A stretch of 64,000 bases of DNA from Arthrobacter sp. MA-N2 (GTDB lineage: Bacteria; Actinomycetota; Actinomycetes; Actinomycetales; Micrococcaceae), in NCBI RefSeq assembly GCF_000517125.1, contig NZ_KI912155.1, positions 2,964,034 to 3,028,033 of the forward strand, written 5' to 3'. Below, one piece after another: positions 1-7,683 of the stretch (within the stretch, counting starts at the first letter, position 1; each line of letters opens with the position of its first letter). A model generated the notes under the pieces. It was not told the origin of the DNA. It did no database searches and saw only the letters and a list, made by a program, of their open reading frames with translations. Made by a program: the position numbers and the translations under genes.

Positions 1-305
1 CCAATCCACCCGGTGGTGATGAAGAACGTGCCGCTCAGGCCCAGGCTCTTCATCGTGGCTTCGGCCGTCAACTGGTCCGCGTTGCCGTCATCGAATGTCA
101 GTGATACCACGGTGTTCGCGGCAGCGTGCGCCGGTGCGGCGAACCCCACCGCGGCCAGCAGGCCGGCAACCAGCAGCGTACTGCTGCCGAATGCCGTCCA
201 GCGTTTGCGGAGCAGCCTGCCGGGCCCCGCTCCGTTCGCGGTGGGCCGTGTGGGGCCCCCGAGTGACGATTCGCTCGTCCCTCGCTGCTGACTTGTGGTA
301 CTCAT
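1..305 (-). CDS. Secreted polysaccharide deacetylase (NodB-like), 5' part only
   Basis: The reading frame opens at an ATG (complement of 303-305) behind a strong ribosome site (GGAGGAG at about -8) and runs off the left edge, so only about 101 residues are visible. The N-terminus has a charged stretch (residues 1-33), a hydrophobic signal segment ending in AAPAHAA (a likely signal-peptidase site), then VVSLTFDDGNADQLT. TFDDG is the metal-binding NodB motif 1 of carbohydrate esterase family 4, and SGTFFITTGWI continues the fold. The family deacetylates N-acetylglucosamine polymers such as peptidoglycan or chitin outside the cell. The rest of the catalytic domain lies outside the window, so the exact substrate cannot be judged. 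Confidence 0.85.
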   Translation of the reverse strand, partial: MSTTSQQRGTSESSLGGPTRPTANGAGPGRLLRKRWTAFGSSTLLVAGLLAAVGFAAPAHAAANTVVSLTFDDGNADQLTAEATMKSLGLSGTFFITTGWI

Positions 306-570
306 GGCCAACTCCTCCCCGGCTTAGGCACTGCGCCAGAGGCCGAGTGATCCTTCGTTGATATTCCAGGAGGGTGCCGCTCGAAAGAGGAGCCCGATCA
401 GGGGTTCCGGTGGATGGCACCCGTTGTGATTAGTTCGCACACGCGTACCTTAGAGGCTACGACTGCCGGGTTGCCGCAAAAACGAGTGGTCGACACTCGT
501 TCCTTTTGAGCCGCCGTTAGGTAGGCCTTCCGATGTAGCTAGCTAATTGCTTAGCCGTGGGCCGCCGCCC
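306..570. other. Intergenic region, about 265 bp
   Basis: This gap separates the deacetylase start from the 3' end of the decarboxylase gene; both are on the minus strand. It should contain the deacetylase promoter and the end of the long catabolic operon. Apart from an A/T-richer patch near 530-555, I see no convincing hairpin terminator or operator. The short frames here are shadows. Confidence 0.5.
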
Positions 571-1830
571 TCACGGCTTGGCAGTTGCAAGCTTCGACCT
601 AACCCGCACCAGTGGTGCGTTCGGATCTTGCGGTTGAGGGATCGCAGTGAGGGCGAATTGCTCGATAACACCGGGCCGGAAGACGAGGCACTCGGTCGAA
701 CCACCGAACTGGAAGTACCCCAGCTCATCGCCCTTATTAACGTGGTGTCCCGGGACGATCTCCGGATCGATGACGCAGGACGAGACCTCGACCATGCCCA
801 CGGGGACCACTGCCATGAGCCCGATAACGGGGTCGTCGGCTTGGATCAGGATGATCGCCCGGGCTGCGACGTGGGCCAAATATGATTGCGAGAGGGTTGC
901 CTCGACGGCGTCGGCCCCCTCGGATTCCGCTTCGGAGAAGTACGTGCCGTCCTTGAGGTACGCCCTCACGATAGTTCCGGCGACGGGAGCGTGCCACCGG
1001 TGATAGTTCAACGCGCTCAAGAACGCCTGGTACACCGTTCCGCCGACAAAGTGATCCACCGACTCGTCGCGGGCGAGCAGGTCCTCGAGTGAGTAGGGCT
1101 GGCCCTTGACCCAGAACCGGCTCTGGCGTTGAACGTCGGAGCTTATCCTGTAGGGGGTCGACTCGCAGGCGCTGACGATGACCTTGTCGTCTTCGGGTGC
1201 AGCGACGGGTCGGGAGGTCGATGTGAGCCGGCGGGTGAAGAAATCGTTCCACGACGTGAATCCCCAGTGCTCGGCGAGGGGATCGTGTTGGTAGTCGTCC
1301 ATCCCGACAACCTGCCGCGCCTTCTCCGACATCCACCCCGACGGCGAGTCGTTGAGCACGTACAGCGACTCCTCGCTGCTCAGGAACACGCACCAAGCGT
1401 TCAGTATCTTGCGGAACATGGCGACGATCCGCGGATCGCGGTGGGCAGCGAAGCCAGCCTCGGTTCCCATGGTCCAATCGAGGATCGCCGTCAAGGGCGT
1501 GGTGACCATGCCCCCTTCGCTGAACTCCGGGGCAGTCGTCAGGACCTCGTTGATCAGCCGGAGCATCTGGTCAACGCTCGTGAGGTGCCGTTTGCGGTAG
1601 GGCTTCGACCTCGGAACCTGCTCGATCATCTCCGTCATGTAGAGGCGGACAACCGGATCGCTCGCGATCAGTTCCTTGAACTCGACGATCACGGGATGCA
1701 GAGGAACATCTTCACCCCGCGCCTCCGCCCGTTCCCGATGACCGGCAATCCATTCCTCGAGGTCGTCCTGTTGCTCGGGCAGCCAGCCACCCAGTCGCCG
1801 GACCCGGTCAGAAGAAGAGTTAAGGCTCAT
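571..1830 (-). CDS. PsiD-like pyruvoyl-dependent decarboxylase (phosphatidylserine decarboxylase family)
   Basis: A 419-residue member of the phosphatidylserine decarboxylase superfamily with the extra N-terminal PSDC-type domain (about residues 45-190), as in fungal PsiD-type aromatic amino acid decarboxylases. The catalytic domain shows NYHRWHAPVAGTI (275-287, the conserved histidines) and FQFGGSTE (373-380). Family members cleave themselves before the serine of GGS (S378 here) to make the pyruvoyl cofactor. No membrane-anchoring segment is evident, unlike true Psd. It is the last gene of the nine-gene operon, 61 bp after the enoyl-CoA hydratase-like gene. I infer that it decarboxylates a small amino acid or carboxylate made by the pathway rather than phosphatidylserine. 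The fold is certain; the substrate is unknown. Confidence 0.85.
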   Translation of the reverse strand: MSLNSSSDRVRRLGGWLPEQQDDLEEWIAGHRERAEARGEDVPLHPVIVEFKELIASDPVVRLYMTEMIEQVPRSKPYRKRHLTSVDQMLRLINEVLTTAPEFSEGGMVTTPLTAILDWTMGTEAGFAAHRDPRIVAMFRKILNAWCVFLSSEESLYVLNDSPSGWMSEKARQVVGMDDYQHDPLAEHWGFTSWNDFFTRRLTSTSRPVAAPEDDKVIVSACESTPYRISSDVQRQSRFWVKGQPYSLEDLLARDESVDHFVGGTVYQAFLSALNYHRWHAPVAGTIVRAYLKDGTYFSEAESEGADAVEATLSQSYLAHVAARAIILIQADDPVIGLMAVVPVGMVEVSSCVIDPEIVPGHHVNKGDELGYFQFGGSTECLVFRPGVIEQFALTAIPQPQDPNAPLVRVRSKLATAKP

Positions 1831-1891
1831 AGTGCCGAGCCTACTCGCCTCCTGACCGGGTCCAGCGAAAACTGTTCTTTTTCGCGGTCGC

Positions 1892-2605
1892 CTAGCCGCC
1901 GAACAGCGCAGTGAATCCGGCTGCCCCTTCGTGCAAGGCAGTCCGGTATTCCTGGTTCAGGCTTCGGTAGAAAAGTGGTCGGCCAATGCGCACGGCTTCT
2001 CCGGAGCGCATCACGGCCTCTGCGTAGTGCTCGATGCGAGCATCCAGGTCTTCCCGAGGCACTACCTCGTCCACGATGCCGAGGGCCAGGCTGCGTGCGG
2101 CGTCGAAGGGGTCCCCGGTGAGGGCGTTGGTGATCGCGGCCTTGAGGGGTACCCGGCGGGCCGCCGCCACCTGAGCGATGGCCGGCCACGTGCCGAGCCG
2201 GGCCTCGATTGTGCCCAGCTGGGCTGTGTCTACGGCGATGACGATGTCCGCGCTGCAGGCGAGGCCGAAGCCGCCCGCCAGCGCGTCGCCGTTGACCGCC
2301 GCGATGATCGGCGTCGTTGACTCCGGGAAGTACCCGAACAGATCGACAACGGCCGCGGCAAATTCCCCGGCCGTCCCGGTTTCGCGTATGTGGGCGCCGT
2401 CGGCGCCGCCGCAGAAATGGTCGCCGGCGCCGGTGATCACGATGGCCCCCACCCCGGGATTTTCGTCCAAGCTGCGCAGCCCATCGTAAAGTTGAGCGCA
2501 CATCTGCGCGTTGAGAAGGTTCTTCTCTCCGCGTTGCAGCACGATCCGCCCGGTCCGGCCGTGAATGCTGAGCTGCACTGCGTTCTCTTCGGCCATGGTT
2601 CTCAT
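1892..2605 (-). CDS. Enoyl-CoA hydratase/isomerase family protein
   Basis: A 237-residue crotonase-fold protein. The oxyanion-hole segments are FCGGADGAHI (64-73) and NGDALAGGFGLA (105-116). Of the two glutamates used by classical hydratases, the first position is glycine (G114 in AGGFGLA), while E134 (TIEARLG) matches the second. It may therefore be an isomerase, hydrolase or lyase rather than a plain hydratase. The ATG at 2603-2605 overlaps the stop of the preceding dehydrogenase gene (ATGA), so the two are translationally coupled; an internal ATG nine bases downstream is an alternative start. It belongs to the 8910-571 operon. The family is secure, the reaction is not. Confidence 0.85.
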   Translation of the reverse strand: MRTMAEENAVQLSIHGRTGRIVLQRGEKNLLNAQMCAQLYDGLRSLDENPGVGAIVITGAGDHFCGGADGAHIRETGTAGEFAAAVVDLFGYFPESTTPIIAAVNGDALAGGFGLACSADIVIAVDTAQLGTIEARLGTWPAIAQVAAARRVPLKAAITNALTGDPFDAARSLALGIVDEVVPREDLDARIEHYAEAVMRSGEAVRIGRPLFYRSLNQEYRTALHEGAAGFTALFGG

Positions 2606-3498
2606 TGCGCTTCCTCGGTTGCTTTGTTGCCCGGCTGGAGCGACGCGAGCGCGAGCATGTCGCTGGCGCCGTACCCGAGGGCGATCGCGGCTGTGGCCAA
2701 CTGTTCGACATTGGCCGCCAGCGGCATTGGAACGTTGAGTTCGCGGGCCGCTGCCAGGCCCAGAGACAGATCTTTACGCAGCAGTTCGAGGGTGAAGGTT
2801 GCTGTCCAGTCCTGCTCGGCCAGGGCCGGCCCACGTAACTCCAGCCAAGGAGAGCCAAGGACGGTCCCACCCAGGAACGTGAGGAAGTCCTGGGGCCGCA
2901 CGCCCCCGTTTTCTGCCAGGCTCGTGACCTCGACCAGCGCCTGGCCCATGATGCCCAGGTACAGGTTGTGGCATAGCTTGACGAGGCGGCTGCCTTCTCC
3001 TTCCCCGGCAGGGACCACGGTGGCGGCCATCGCGTCCAGCAGCGCTCGGATCCGGTCGTAGGCGTCCTTCGGACCGGAGGCCACGATGCAGGCGTTGCCT
3101 GCCGCGACAACTTCGGGATTGCCGCTCACCGGGGCGGCGATGAAGGCCACCCCGGCCGAGGCAGCTGCTGCGCGTACCGCGGCAGACGCCTGGGCGGAAA
3201 CTGTCGAGCAGTCCACAATGATCCCGGGCAGACGGTCCCCGGCCAGCAGGCCGCCTGGACCGCAGACCACTTGTTCGAGGTCGGCGTCTCCGGCCACCGT
3301 GACAAACACCACCTGGCAGGCACCGAGATCGGAAACCTTCTCCACCGCTTCGGCGCCGCGATCGCGCAGGGCAATCGTCTTGGCCGGGGTCCGGTTCCAG
3401 ACGCGGAGGGCGTGTCCTGCGTTGAGCAGCCGGGAAGCGAGAGCGGTCCCCATTTTCCCGGTACCCAACCACCCCACAGGCATTGGCCCCGAGGTCAT
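2602..3498 (-). CDS. 3-hydroxyisobutyrate dehydrogenase-like NAD(P)-dependent oxidoreductase
   Basis: A beta-hydroxyacid dehydrogenase of 298 residues. It begins MTSGPMPVGWLGTGKMG; GWLGTGKMG is the Rossmann nucleotide-binding loop. The segment IVDCSTVSAQ and the helix KLCHNLYLG, which carries the catalytic-type lysine and the following asparagine, are typical of the family. The longer open frame upstream is not coding: the ATG at 3496-3498 overlaps the stop of the M24 gene (ATGA), which fixes the start. The family oxidises 3-hydroxyacids or reduces semialdehydes with NAD(P). Here it probably handles a C3-C4 hydroxyacid or aldehyde released earlier in the pathway. Confidence 0.88.
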   Translation of the reverse strand: MTSGPMPVGWLGTGKMGTALASRLLNAGHALRVWNRTPAKTIALRDRGAEAVEKVSDLGACQVVFVTVAGDADLEQVVCGPGGLLAGDRLPGIIVDCSTVSAQASAAVRAAAASAGVAFIAAPVSGNPEVVAAGNACIVASGPKDAYDRIRALLDAMAATVVPAGEGEGSRLVKLCHNLYLGIMGQALVEVTSLAENGGVRPQDFLTFLGGTVLGSPWLELRGPALAEQDWTATFTLELLRKDLSLGLAAARELNVPMPLAANVEQLATAAIALGYGASDMLALASLQPGNKATEEAQ

Positions 3499-4865
3499 AC
3501 GGCTGCTCCCACCAGCGCCGGAGCCGAAGCTCCGATGCTGGACGACGGCATGTCGACGCCCGCGAAGTAGCGTGTACCCGCGACGTAGAGCTGGTCCGCC
3601 GGGAAACGGGTGAGCAGCTGACAGCCATCGGCCGTGACCACAAGCTCCTCCTCGATGCGGGCAGCGGAAGAACCGTCCGGAGTGGGCCAATACGTTTCCA
3701 TCGCGAAGACCATGCCTTCTTCGAGCTCGATGGGGTGCTCGAACGAGTGGAAGCGGCTCATGAGGGGACGTTCCCAGAGTCCCAGGCCGATGCCGTGGCA
3801 ATACTGGAGACCGAAGGCTTGCTCCTCGGTCTCGAAGCCGAAGTCCTTGGCGGCCGGGAAATGCTTCACAATGTCCGCGCTCGAGGCCCCCGGGCGGACT
3901 TCGGTGATGGCCAGGTCCATGAACTCCCGGGCTTGCTTGTAGGCGTCCCGCTGGGCCATTGTGGCGCTGCCGACGTTCATGGTCCGGTAGTAGCAGGTGC
4001 GGTAGCCCATGTACGAGTGGATGATGTCGAAGTACGCGGTGTCACCGGGACGGATGAACCGGTTGGAAAAGACGTGCGGATGGGGACTGCAGCGTTCACC
4101 GGAGATCGCGTTGACGGCTTCGACTTCTTCCGATCCGTTCTCGTACAAGAATTTGTTGACGAGAGCCACACAGTCGTTTTCCTTCACGCCGGCGCGCAGG
4201 AAGCGGTAGAGCTCGTCGTATGCACCGTCCACCAAGGCGGCCGAGTGGTTCAGCAGTGCGATCTCGTCCGGGGTCTTGATGGTGCGGGCCTCAAGCATGA
4301 GATGGTTGCCGTCCTCGACCCGGAGTCCTTCGGCCTCCAGCGCGCGCAGCACCGGCAGCTCGACGACGTCGATGCCCACCGGTTCGTTTGCCAGGCCATG
4401 TTCCCGCAGGAGATCGGCAATACGCTTGGCGTTGGCGGCCTCGATCCCGACCTCGGTGGGGATGGCTCCGCGCCAGGTGGAAACGCCGGCGCGCCAGTTT
4501 TCCTCCGGCAGCCAGGGGGCGAAGCTCTGGTGGGTCTTGGCTGCCGATCCGATGTCCCACAGGATCGGGTCATGGCCGCGCATGATCAGCGCACAGCGAA
4601 AGTACTTGTCCCTGGCCCAGTTGCCGATGTGGGTTGCGGTGGTATAGCGGATGTTGTTCATGTCGAACAGAATCAGGGCGCCCAGGTGTGAACGCTCGAG
4701 CTGCTCCTTCGCCTTCGCGAGGCGCTCGGTGCGCAGGCGATCCATGTCGACGCGGTTTTCCCAGTCCACGGCAGTGGCGTCGCCGGGTGAAGCAATCGGG
4801 TAGGCGCCCTTGGTGGCTTGGTAGAAAGACGGCATCTGCCGGCTTTGGCTCTTGGGGTTGCACAT
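3495..4865 (-). CDS. M24-family (creatinase/Xaa-Pro peptidase-like) hydrolase with an altered metal site
   Basis: A 456-residue pita-bread-fold protein with a creatinase-type N-terminal domain. The M24 metal site is only partly kept. The first Asp is in AYFDIIHSYMGYR, the His in YCHGIGLG, and the Glu residues in MVFAMET and RIEEEL. The second Asp of the usual FD-x10-D pattern is replaced by Cys in GYRTCYYRT. M24 relatives include aminopeptidase P, metal-free creatinase, ectoine hydrolase and DMSP lyase DddP, so a small-molecule C-N hydrolase or lyase is at least as likely as a peptidase. The start is supported by AAAGGAG ahead of the ATG at 4865. It lies 45 bp after the transketolase C-subunit gene and overlaps the next gene. 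Confidence 0.85.
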   Translation of the reverse strand: MCNPKSQSRQMPSFYQATKGAYPIASPGDATAVDWENRVDMDRLRTERLAKAKEQLERSHLGALILFDMNNIRYTTATHIGNWARDKYFRCALIMRGHDPILWDIGSAAKTHQSFAPWLPEENWRAGVSTWRGAIPTEVGIEAANAKRIADLLREHGLANEPVGIDVVELPVLRALEAEGLRVEDGNHLMLEARTIKTPDEIALLNHSAALVDGAYDELYRFLRAGVKENDCVALVNKFLYENGSEEVEAVNAISGERCSPHPHVFSNRFIRPGDTAYFDIIHSYMGYRTCYYRTMNVGSATMAQRDAYKQAREFMDLAITEVRPGASSADIVKHFPAAKDFGFETEEQAFGLQYCHGIGLGLWERPLMSRFHSFEHPIELEEGMVFAMETYWPTPDGSSAARIEEELVVTADGCQLLTRFPADQLYVAGTRYFAGVDMPSSSIGASAPALVGAAV

Positions 4866-4910
4866 GAGGATACTCCTTTGTATTTCGGGTGAAGGCTGTG
4901 CGGGGAGTTG

Positions 4911-5945
4911 CTAGACCGGGGAATATTCGCCGGTCGCGGTGGACGTTGCCGGAGCGGCGGGCGAAGGATCTTCGCGGCCGAGCAACGACCATGCGGTGTC
5001 GATCAGCGCCTGGGTGGAGAGCCCGTATTTTTCGAACAGGTAGGGGGCGTTGAGCGAGCCTTCTGCGAAGGTGTCCTGTACGCCGATGCGGCGCATGGGC
5101 CGTCCGAGGCCTGCCTCGGCAATCGTTTCCGCCACGGCCGATCCAAGCCCTCCGACGATGGAGTGGTTCTCGGCGGTGACTACGGTCCGCGCCCCGGCCG
5201 CGGCGCGGACCACGGTTGCGGTATCCAGGGGTTTGATGACGGGTACGTTGACGACCGAGACGGAGACGCCGTGCGCGGCCAGGGTTTCCCGTGCCGCAAG
5301 TGCAGCAGCGAGCATCATGCCGCTGGCAAACAGGGCAACGTCTTCGCCCTCGCTCAGAACTTCTGCCCGGCTCAGGGACAATTCATGGTCCTCGGGGAAG
5401 ATCACGGGAATCTCGCCGCGCTTGAGCCTGACGTACACCGGGCCCGGGATATCCGCGATGGCCTCAACAACTTGGCTGACCTCGACGGCGTCGGCGACGT
5501 CGATGACCGTCATGTTCGGGAGCGCGCGCATCAGGGCGACGTCGTCGATGGCCTGGTGGCTTGGGCCGCCCGGTGTGGACAGGCCAGGCATGAAGCCGAT
5601 AATCCGGACCGGAAGGTTTGGATAGGCGATGGCGTTGGCGATCTGGTCGTACGGGCGGCGGGTGGCGAAGACACCGAAGGTGTGGACGTACGGGGTGAAG
5701 CCCGAGCGTGCCAGGGTCCCGGCCATGCCCATCATGTTGGCTTCGGCCATGCCGGCGTGGATGAACCGTTCGGGAAAGCGGTCTTGGAAGAGGTCGATTT
5801 CGCACTGCCGGGTGAGGTCGCCGCTCAGGCAGAGTATGTCATCGCGTTTCTCTGCCAGGCTGACCAAGGCCTGTCCGTAAGGCTTCAAGACGGTCGGGTA
5901 GGGCAACGGCCGGAACAAGGCGCGTTCCTGAATGTTAGTCGTCAT
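4911..5945 (-). CDS. Transketolase C-terminal subunit (split transketolase)
   Basis: 344 residues covering the pyrimidine-binding (central) and C-terminal transketolase domains. GMAEANMMG carries the conserved catalytic glutamate that activates thiamine diphosphate. GLSTPGGPSHQAIDD and VIDVADAVEV follow, then a Rossmann-like C-domain (VVNVPVIKPLD, VVTAENHSIVGGLG). The true start is the ATG at 5943-5945, overlapping the stop of the N-subunit gene by ATGA; the extra upstream frame is non-coding. With the N-subunit it should form an alpha2beta2 transketolase that moves a two-carbon ketol unit. In this catabolic setting it may cleave or condense a ketol with an aldehyde such as formaldehyde or glycolaldehyde; that role is inferred. 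Confidence 0.92.
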   Translation of the reverse strand: MTTNIQERALFRPLPYPTVLKPYGQALVSLAEKRDDILCLSGDLTRQCEIDLFQDRFPERFIHAGMAEANMMGMAGTLARSGFTPYVHTFGVFATRRPYDQIANAIAYPNLPVRIIGFMPGLSTPGGPSHQAIDDVALMRALPNMTVIDVADAVEVSQVVEAIADIPGPVYVRLKRGEIPVIFPEDHELSLSRAEVLSEGEDVALFASGMMLAAALAARETLAAHGVSVSVVNVPVIKPLDTATVVRAAAGARTVVTAENHSIVGGLGSAVAETIAEAGLGRPMRRIGVQDTFAEGSLNAPYLFEKYGLSTQALIDTAWSLLGREDPSPAAPATSTATGEYSPV

Positions 5946-6763
5946 CGTGTTTCCAGTTTCCGGGTAAGTTCTGCAATGGCCTCCGTGGCCAGCTGGGGAG
6001 GGAGCTTGATGAAATGGCCGTCGGCATCCTCGGGCAGGCAGTCGAGCCCGTGCACGGTGGACGTACGGCACACGATCACCGATGGCCGGGCTTCAAGTGC
6101 GGCTTCGGCGAGGGCAGCGGAGACGGCTGTGATGTCATGGCCGTCGATGTCCAGCACGTGCCAGCCGAAGGCCCGCCATTTGTCGGCTATCGGCTCGAGG
6201 GTAGTGATGCTGTCGACCGGCCCGTCGACCTGCGAGTTGTTGGCGTCCAACAGCACGGTCAATTGGCCCAGTTGGTGGTGGGCGGCGAAGATCGCCGCTT
6301 CCCAGGTCTGGCCCTCTTCCATCTCGCCGTCGCTGACCAAGGCGTAGACCCGGCCGGTGCTTCCCCGAAGCTTGTTCGCCAGGGCGAATCCGGCTGCCGC
6401 GGACAATCCTTGGCCCAGCGAGCCGCAGGTGTAATCGACGATCGGGGAACTTTCGGTACCGATGGCCTCCAGCCGCGAACCGTTTTGCCCGTAGCTACCC
6501 AGGTCCTCCTGTGCCAGCAAGCCAAGCGCTCCCGCTGCAGCATAGGGGGCGATAATGTAGTGCCCCGGTGAGCAGACGAATTTGTCCCGGTCCCAATCCA
6601 GCACGGAGAATACCGCGGCGAGCTGTTCGGCGGCCGACAGCGCCTGTCCAAGATAGCCGAACCCTTGGGGTGCGATCATCTCGGCGGCCTTGAGCCGGAT
6701 TCCGGTGGCAAGCCTGGCCGGGTCGGCCATTGGGGAAGGTCGCGTTTCAGCGTCCAGATTCAC
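5942..6763 (-). CDS. Transketolase N-terminal, thiamine-diphosphate-binding subunit
   Basis: 273 residues equivalent to the first domain of transketolase. Visible features are YLGQALSAAE, the substrate-side histidine in SPGHYIIAPYA, CGSLGQGLSAAAG, and the thiamine-diphosphate/Mg motif SDGEMEEGQTWEAA ending in LLDANNSQVDG. A GTG start (6761-6763) is chosen. AAGGAG stands six bases upstream, and GTGA overlaps the stop of the Dabb gene; the ATG further upstream would lie deep inside that gene. Overlaps on both sides mean the two subunits and the Dabb protein are translationally coupled, which suits a fixed-ratio complex. Confidence 0.92.
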   Translation of the reverse strand: MNLDAETRPSPMADPARLATGIRLKAAEMIAPQGFGYLGQALSAAEQLAAVFSVLDWDRDKFVCSPGHYIIAPYAAAGALGLLAQEDLGSYGQNGSRLEAIGTESSPIVDYTCGSLGQGLSAAAGFALANKLRGSTGRVYALVSDGEMEEGQTWEAAIFAAHHQLGQLTVLLDANNSQVDGPVDSITTLEPIADKWRAFGWHVLDIDGHDITAVSAALAEAALEARPSVIVCRTSTVHGLDCLPEDADGHFIKLPPQLATEAIAELTRKLETR

Positions 6764-7107
6764 GAAGAACTCCTTGTTGTTTCGATGGGCGTTGCGTGTG
6801 TCCCGGCAGAGTCGGCGCGGAGATAGTCCATGGCGAACCGTTCCCTGCACAGTGCATCCAGCTCCGAGAGCAACTGTTGGTGCGCGGGGTGGTTCCAGTA
6901 CTCATCCAGGGTGTCGCCGCTTAACCTCGCCAAGCAGCCGTAGGAGAAGCCGCGGCCCAGCCCGGAGGGGTTGAAATTCGGTCCCCACGAGATGTCCACC
7001 AAGGAACCGCAACCGGTGGAAATGCCTTCCGAGAACCGTATGAGCGCGGATTCGAGCTCTTCGGCTTTGCCCTCCTGCGGGGCGAACAGCACATAGTGTT
7101 CCAGCAT
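6760..7107 (-). CDS. Dabb (stress-responsive alpha/beta barrel) domain protein
   Basis: A 115-residue protein beginning MLEHYVLFAPQEGKAEEL. It is one ferredoxin-like Dabb domain: an N-terminal strand with His, a central helix, then YWNHPAHQQLLSELDAL, the characteristic histidine-rich helix, and FAMDYLRAD. Dabb proteins are dimers that range from small catabolic enzymes or isomerases (for example olivetolic-acid-cyclase-type) to proteins of unknown role. The longer upstream frame is rejected because it overlaps the reductase gene; the ATG at 7105-7107 lies 10 bp after that gene. In an operon with a flavin monooxygenase it may act on the unstable hydroxylated product. Confidence 0.8.
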   Translation of the reverse strand: MLEHYVLFAPQEGKAEELESALIRFSEGISTGCGSLVDISWGPNFNPSGLGRGFSYGCLARLSGDTLDEYWNHPAHQQLLSELDALCRERFAMDYLRADSAGTHATPIETTRSSS

Positions 7108-7117
7108 GGCCGTCCCC

Positions 7118-7663
7118 TTATTCAGCGCCGGGACGCGGATGGGCGGTGAACGAGCCGAAGCCGCCCCGGTAGAAGAGCAGTGGCGTTCCCGGGGATGCCA
7201 CGCCGAGGTCCAGGACCTTGCCCAGCACCATATAGTGGTCTCCGGCTTCATAGACGGACTCAATTTCGCACTCGATGAAAGCAAGGGCGTCGTCAAGAAT
7301 GGGTGCACCGGTTCGGCCGGCGCGCCAAGCGACGCCGTCGAACTTGTCCTCTGCGGATTTCGAGAAGCTCCGGCACAAATCCTTCTGGTCCTCGCCCAGA
7401 ATATTGGCGCTGAACACTCCTCCGCGCCGGATCCGGGGCCACGTCGTCGAGGTCTTCTGCGGGCTGAACATCACCAACGGTGGTTCCAGCGAAATACTCA
7501 CCAGCGACTGGACGGTCATGCCCACCGGAGCACTGTCAACGGCGCCGGTAATGACCGCAACTCCGGTACAAAAGTGCCCGAGCACGGACCGCATCATTGC
7601 GGCGGGATCCGTTGGCTCATTGCGGGAGGCGGCCGCACGCCGCGATTCCATTGTGGTAGTCAT
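7118..7663 (-). CDS. Flavin reductase, small component of a two-component monooxygenase
   Basis: 181 residues of the FMN-binding split-barrel reductase family (HpaC/HsaB-like). Features are FCTGVAVITG, the flavin-contact stretch GMTVQSLVSISLEPPLVMFSPQK, FSANILGEDQKDLC, and the family C-terminal motif GDHYMVLGKVLDL. It should use NAD(P)H to supply reduced FMN or FAD to the oxygenase encoded just upstream (20 bp gap). The ATG at 7661-7663 is preceded by AAGGAG. Neighbouring genes are all on the same strand. Assignment is firm. Confidence 0.92.
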   Translation of the reverse strand: MTTTMESRRAAASRNEPTDPAAMMRSVLGHFCTGVAVITGAVDSAPVGMTVQSLVSISLEPPLVMFSPQKTSTTWPRIRRGGVFSANILGEDQKDLCRSFSKSAEDKFDGVAWRAGRTGAPILDDALAFIECEIESVYEAGDHYMVLGKVLDLGVASPGTPLLFYRGGFGSFTAHPRPGAE

Positions 7664-7683
7664 TGTTTTCTCCTTACAGGGGT

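Noticed and set aside
1129..1914. Long plus-strand open frame opposite the decarboxylase gene
   Set aside because: It lies antisense to a gene with a clear family; its sequence is Arg/Gly/Asp-rich with no motif, a typical high-GC shadow frame.
1892..3110. 427-codon minus-strand frame covering the hydratase-like gene in another frame
   Set aside because: Very Arg-rich product with no family similarity; the correct frames are the coupled genes at 1892-2605 and 2602-3498.
3483..6347. Two long plus-strand frames (3483-4691 and 4908-6347) opposite the M24 and transketolase genes
   Set aside because: Both mirror conserved genes in high-GC DNA and have no ribosome site or family similarity.
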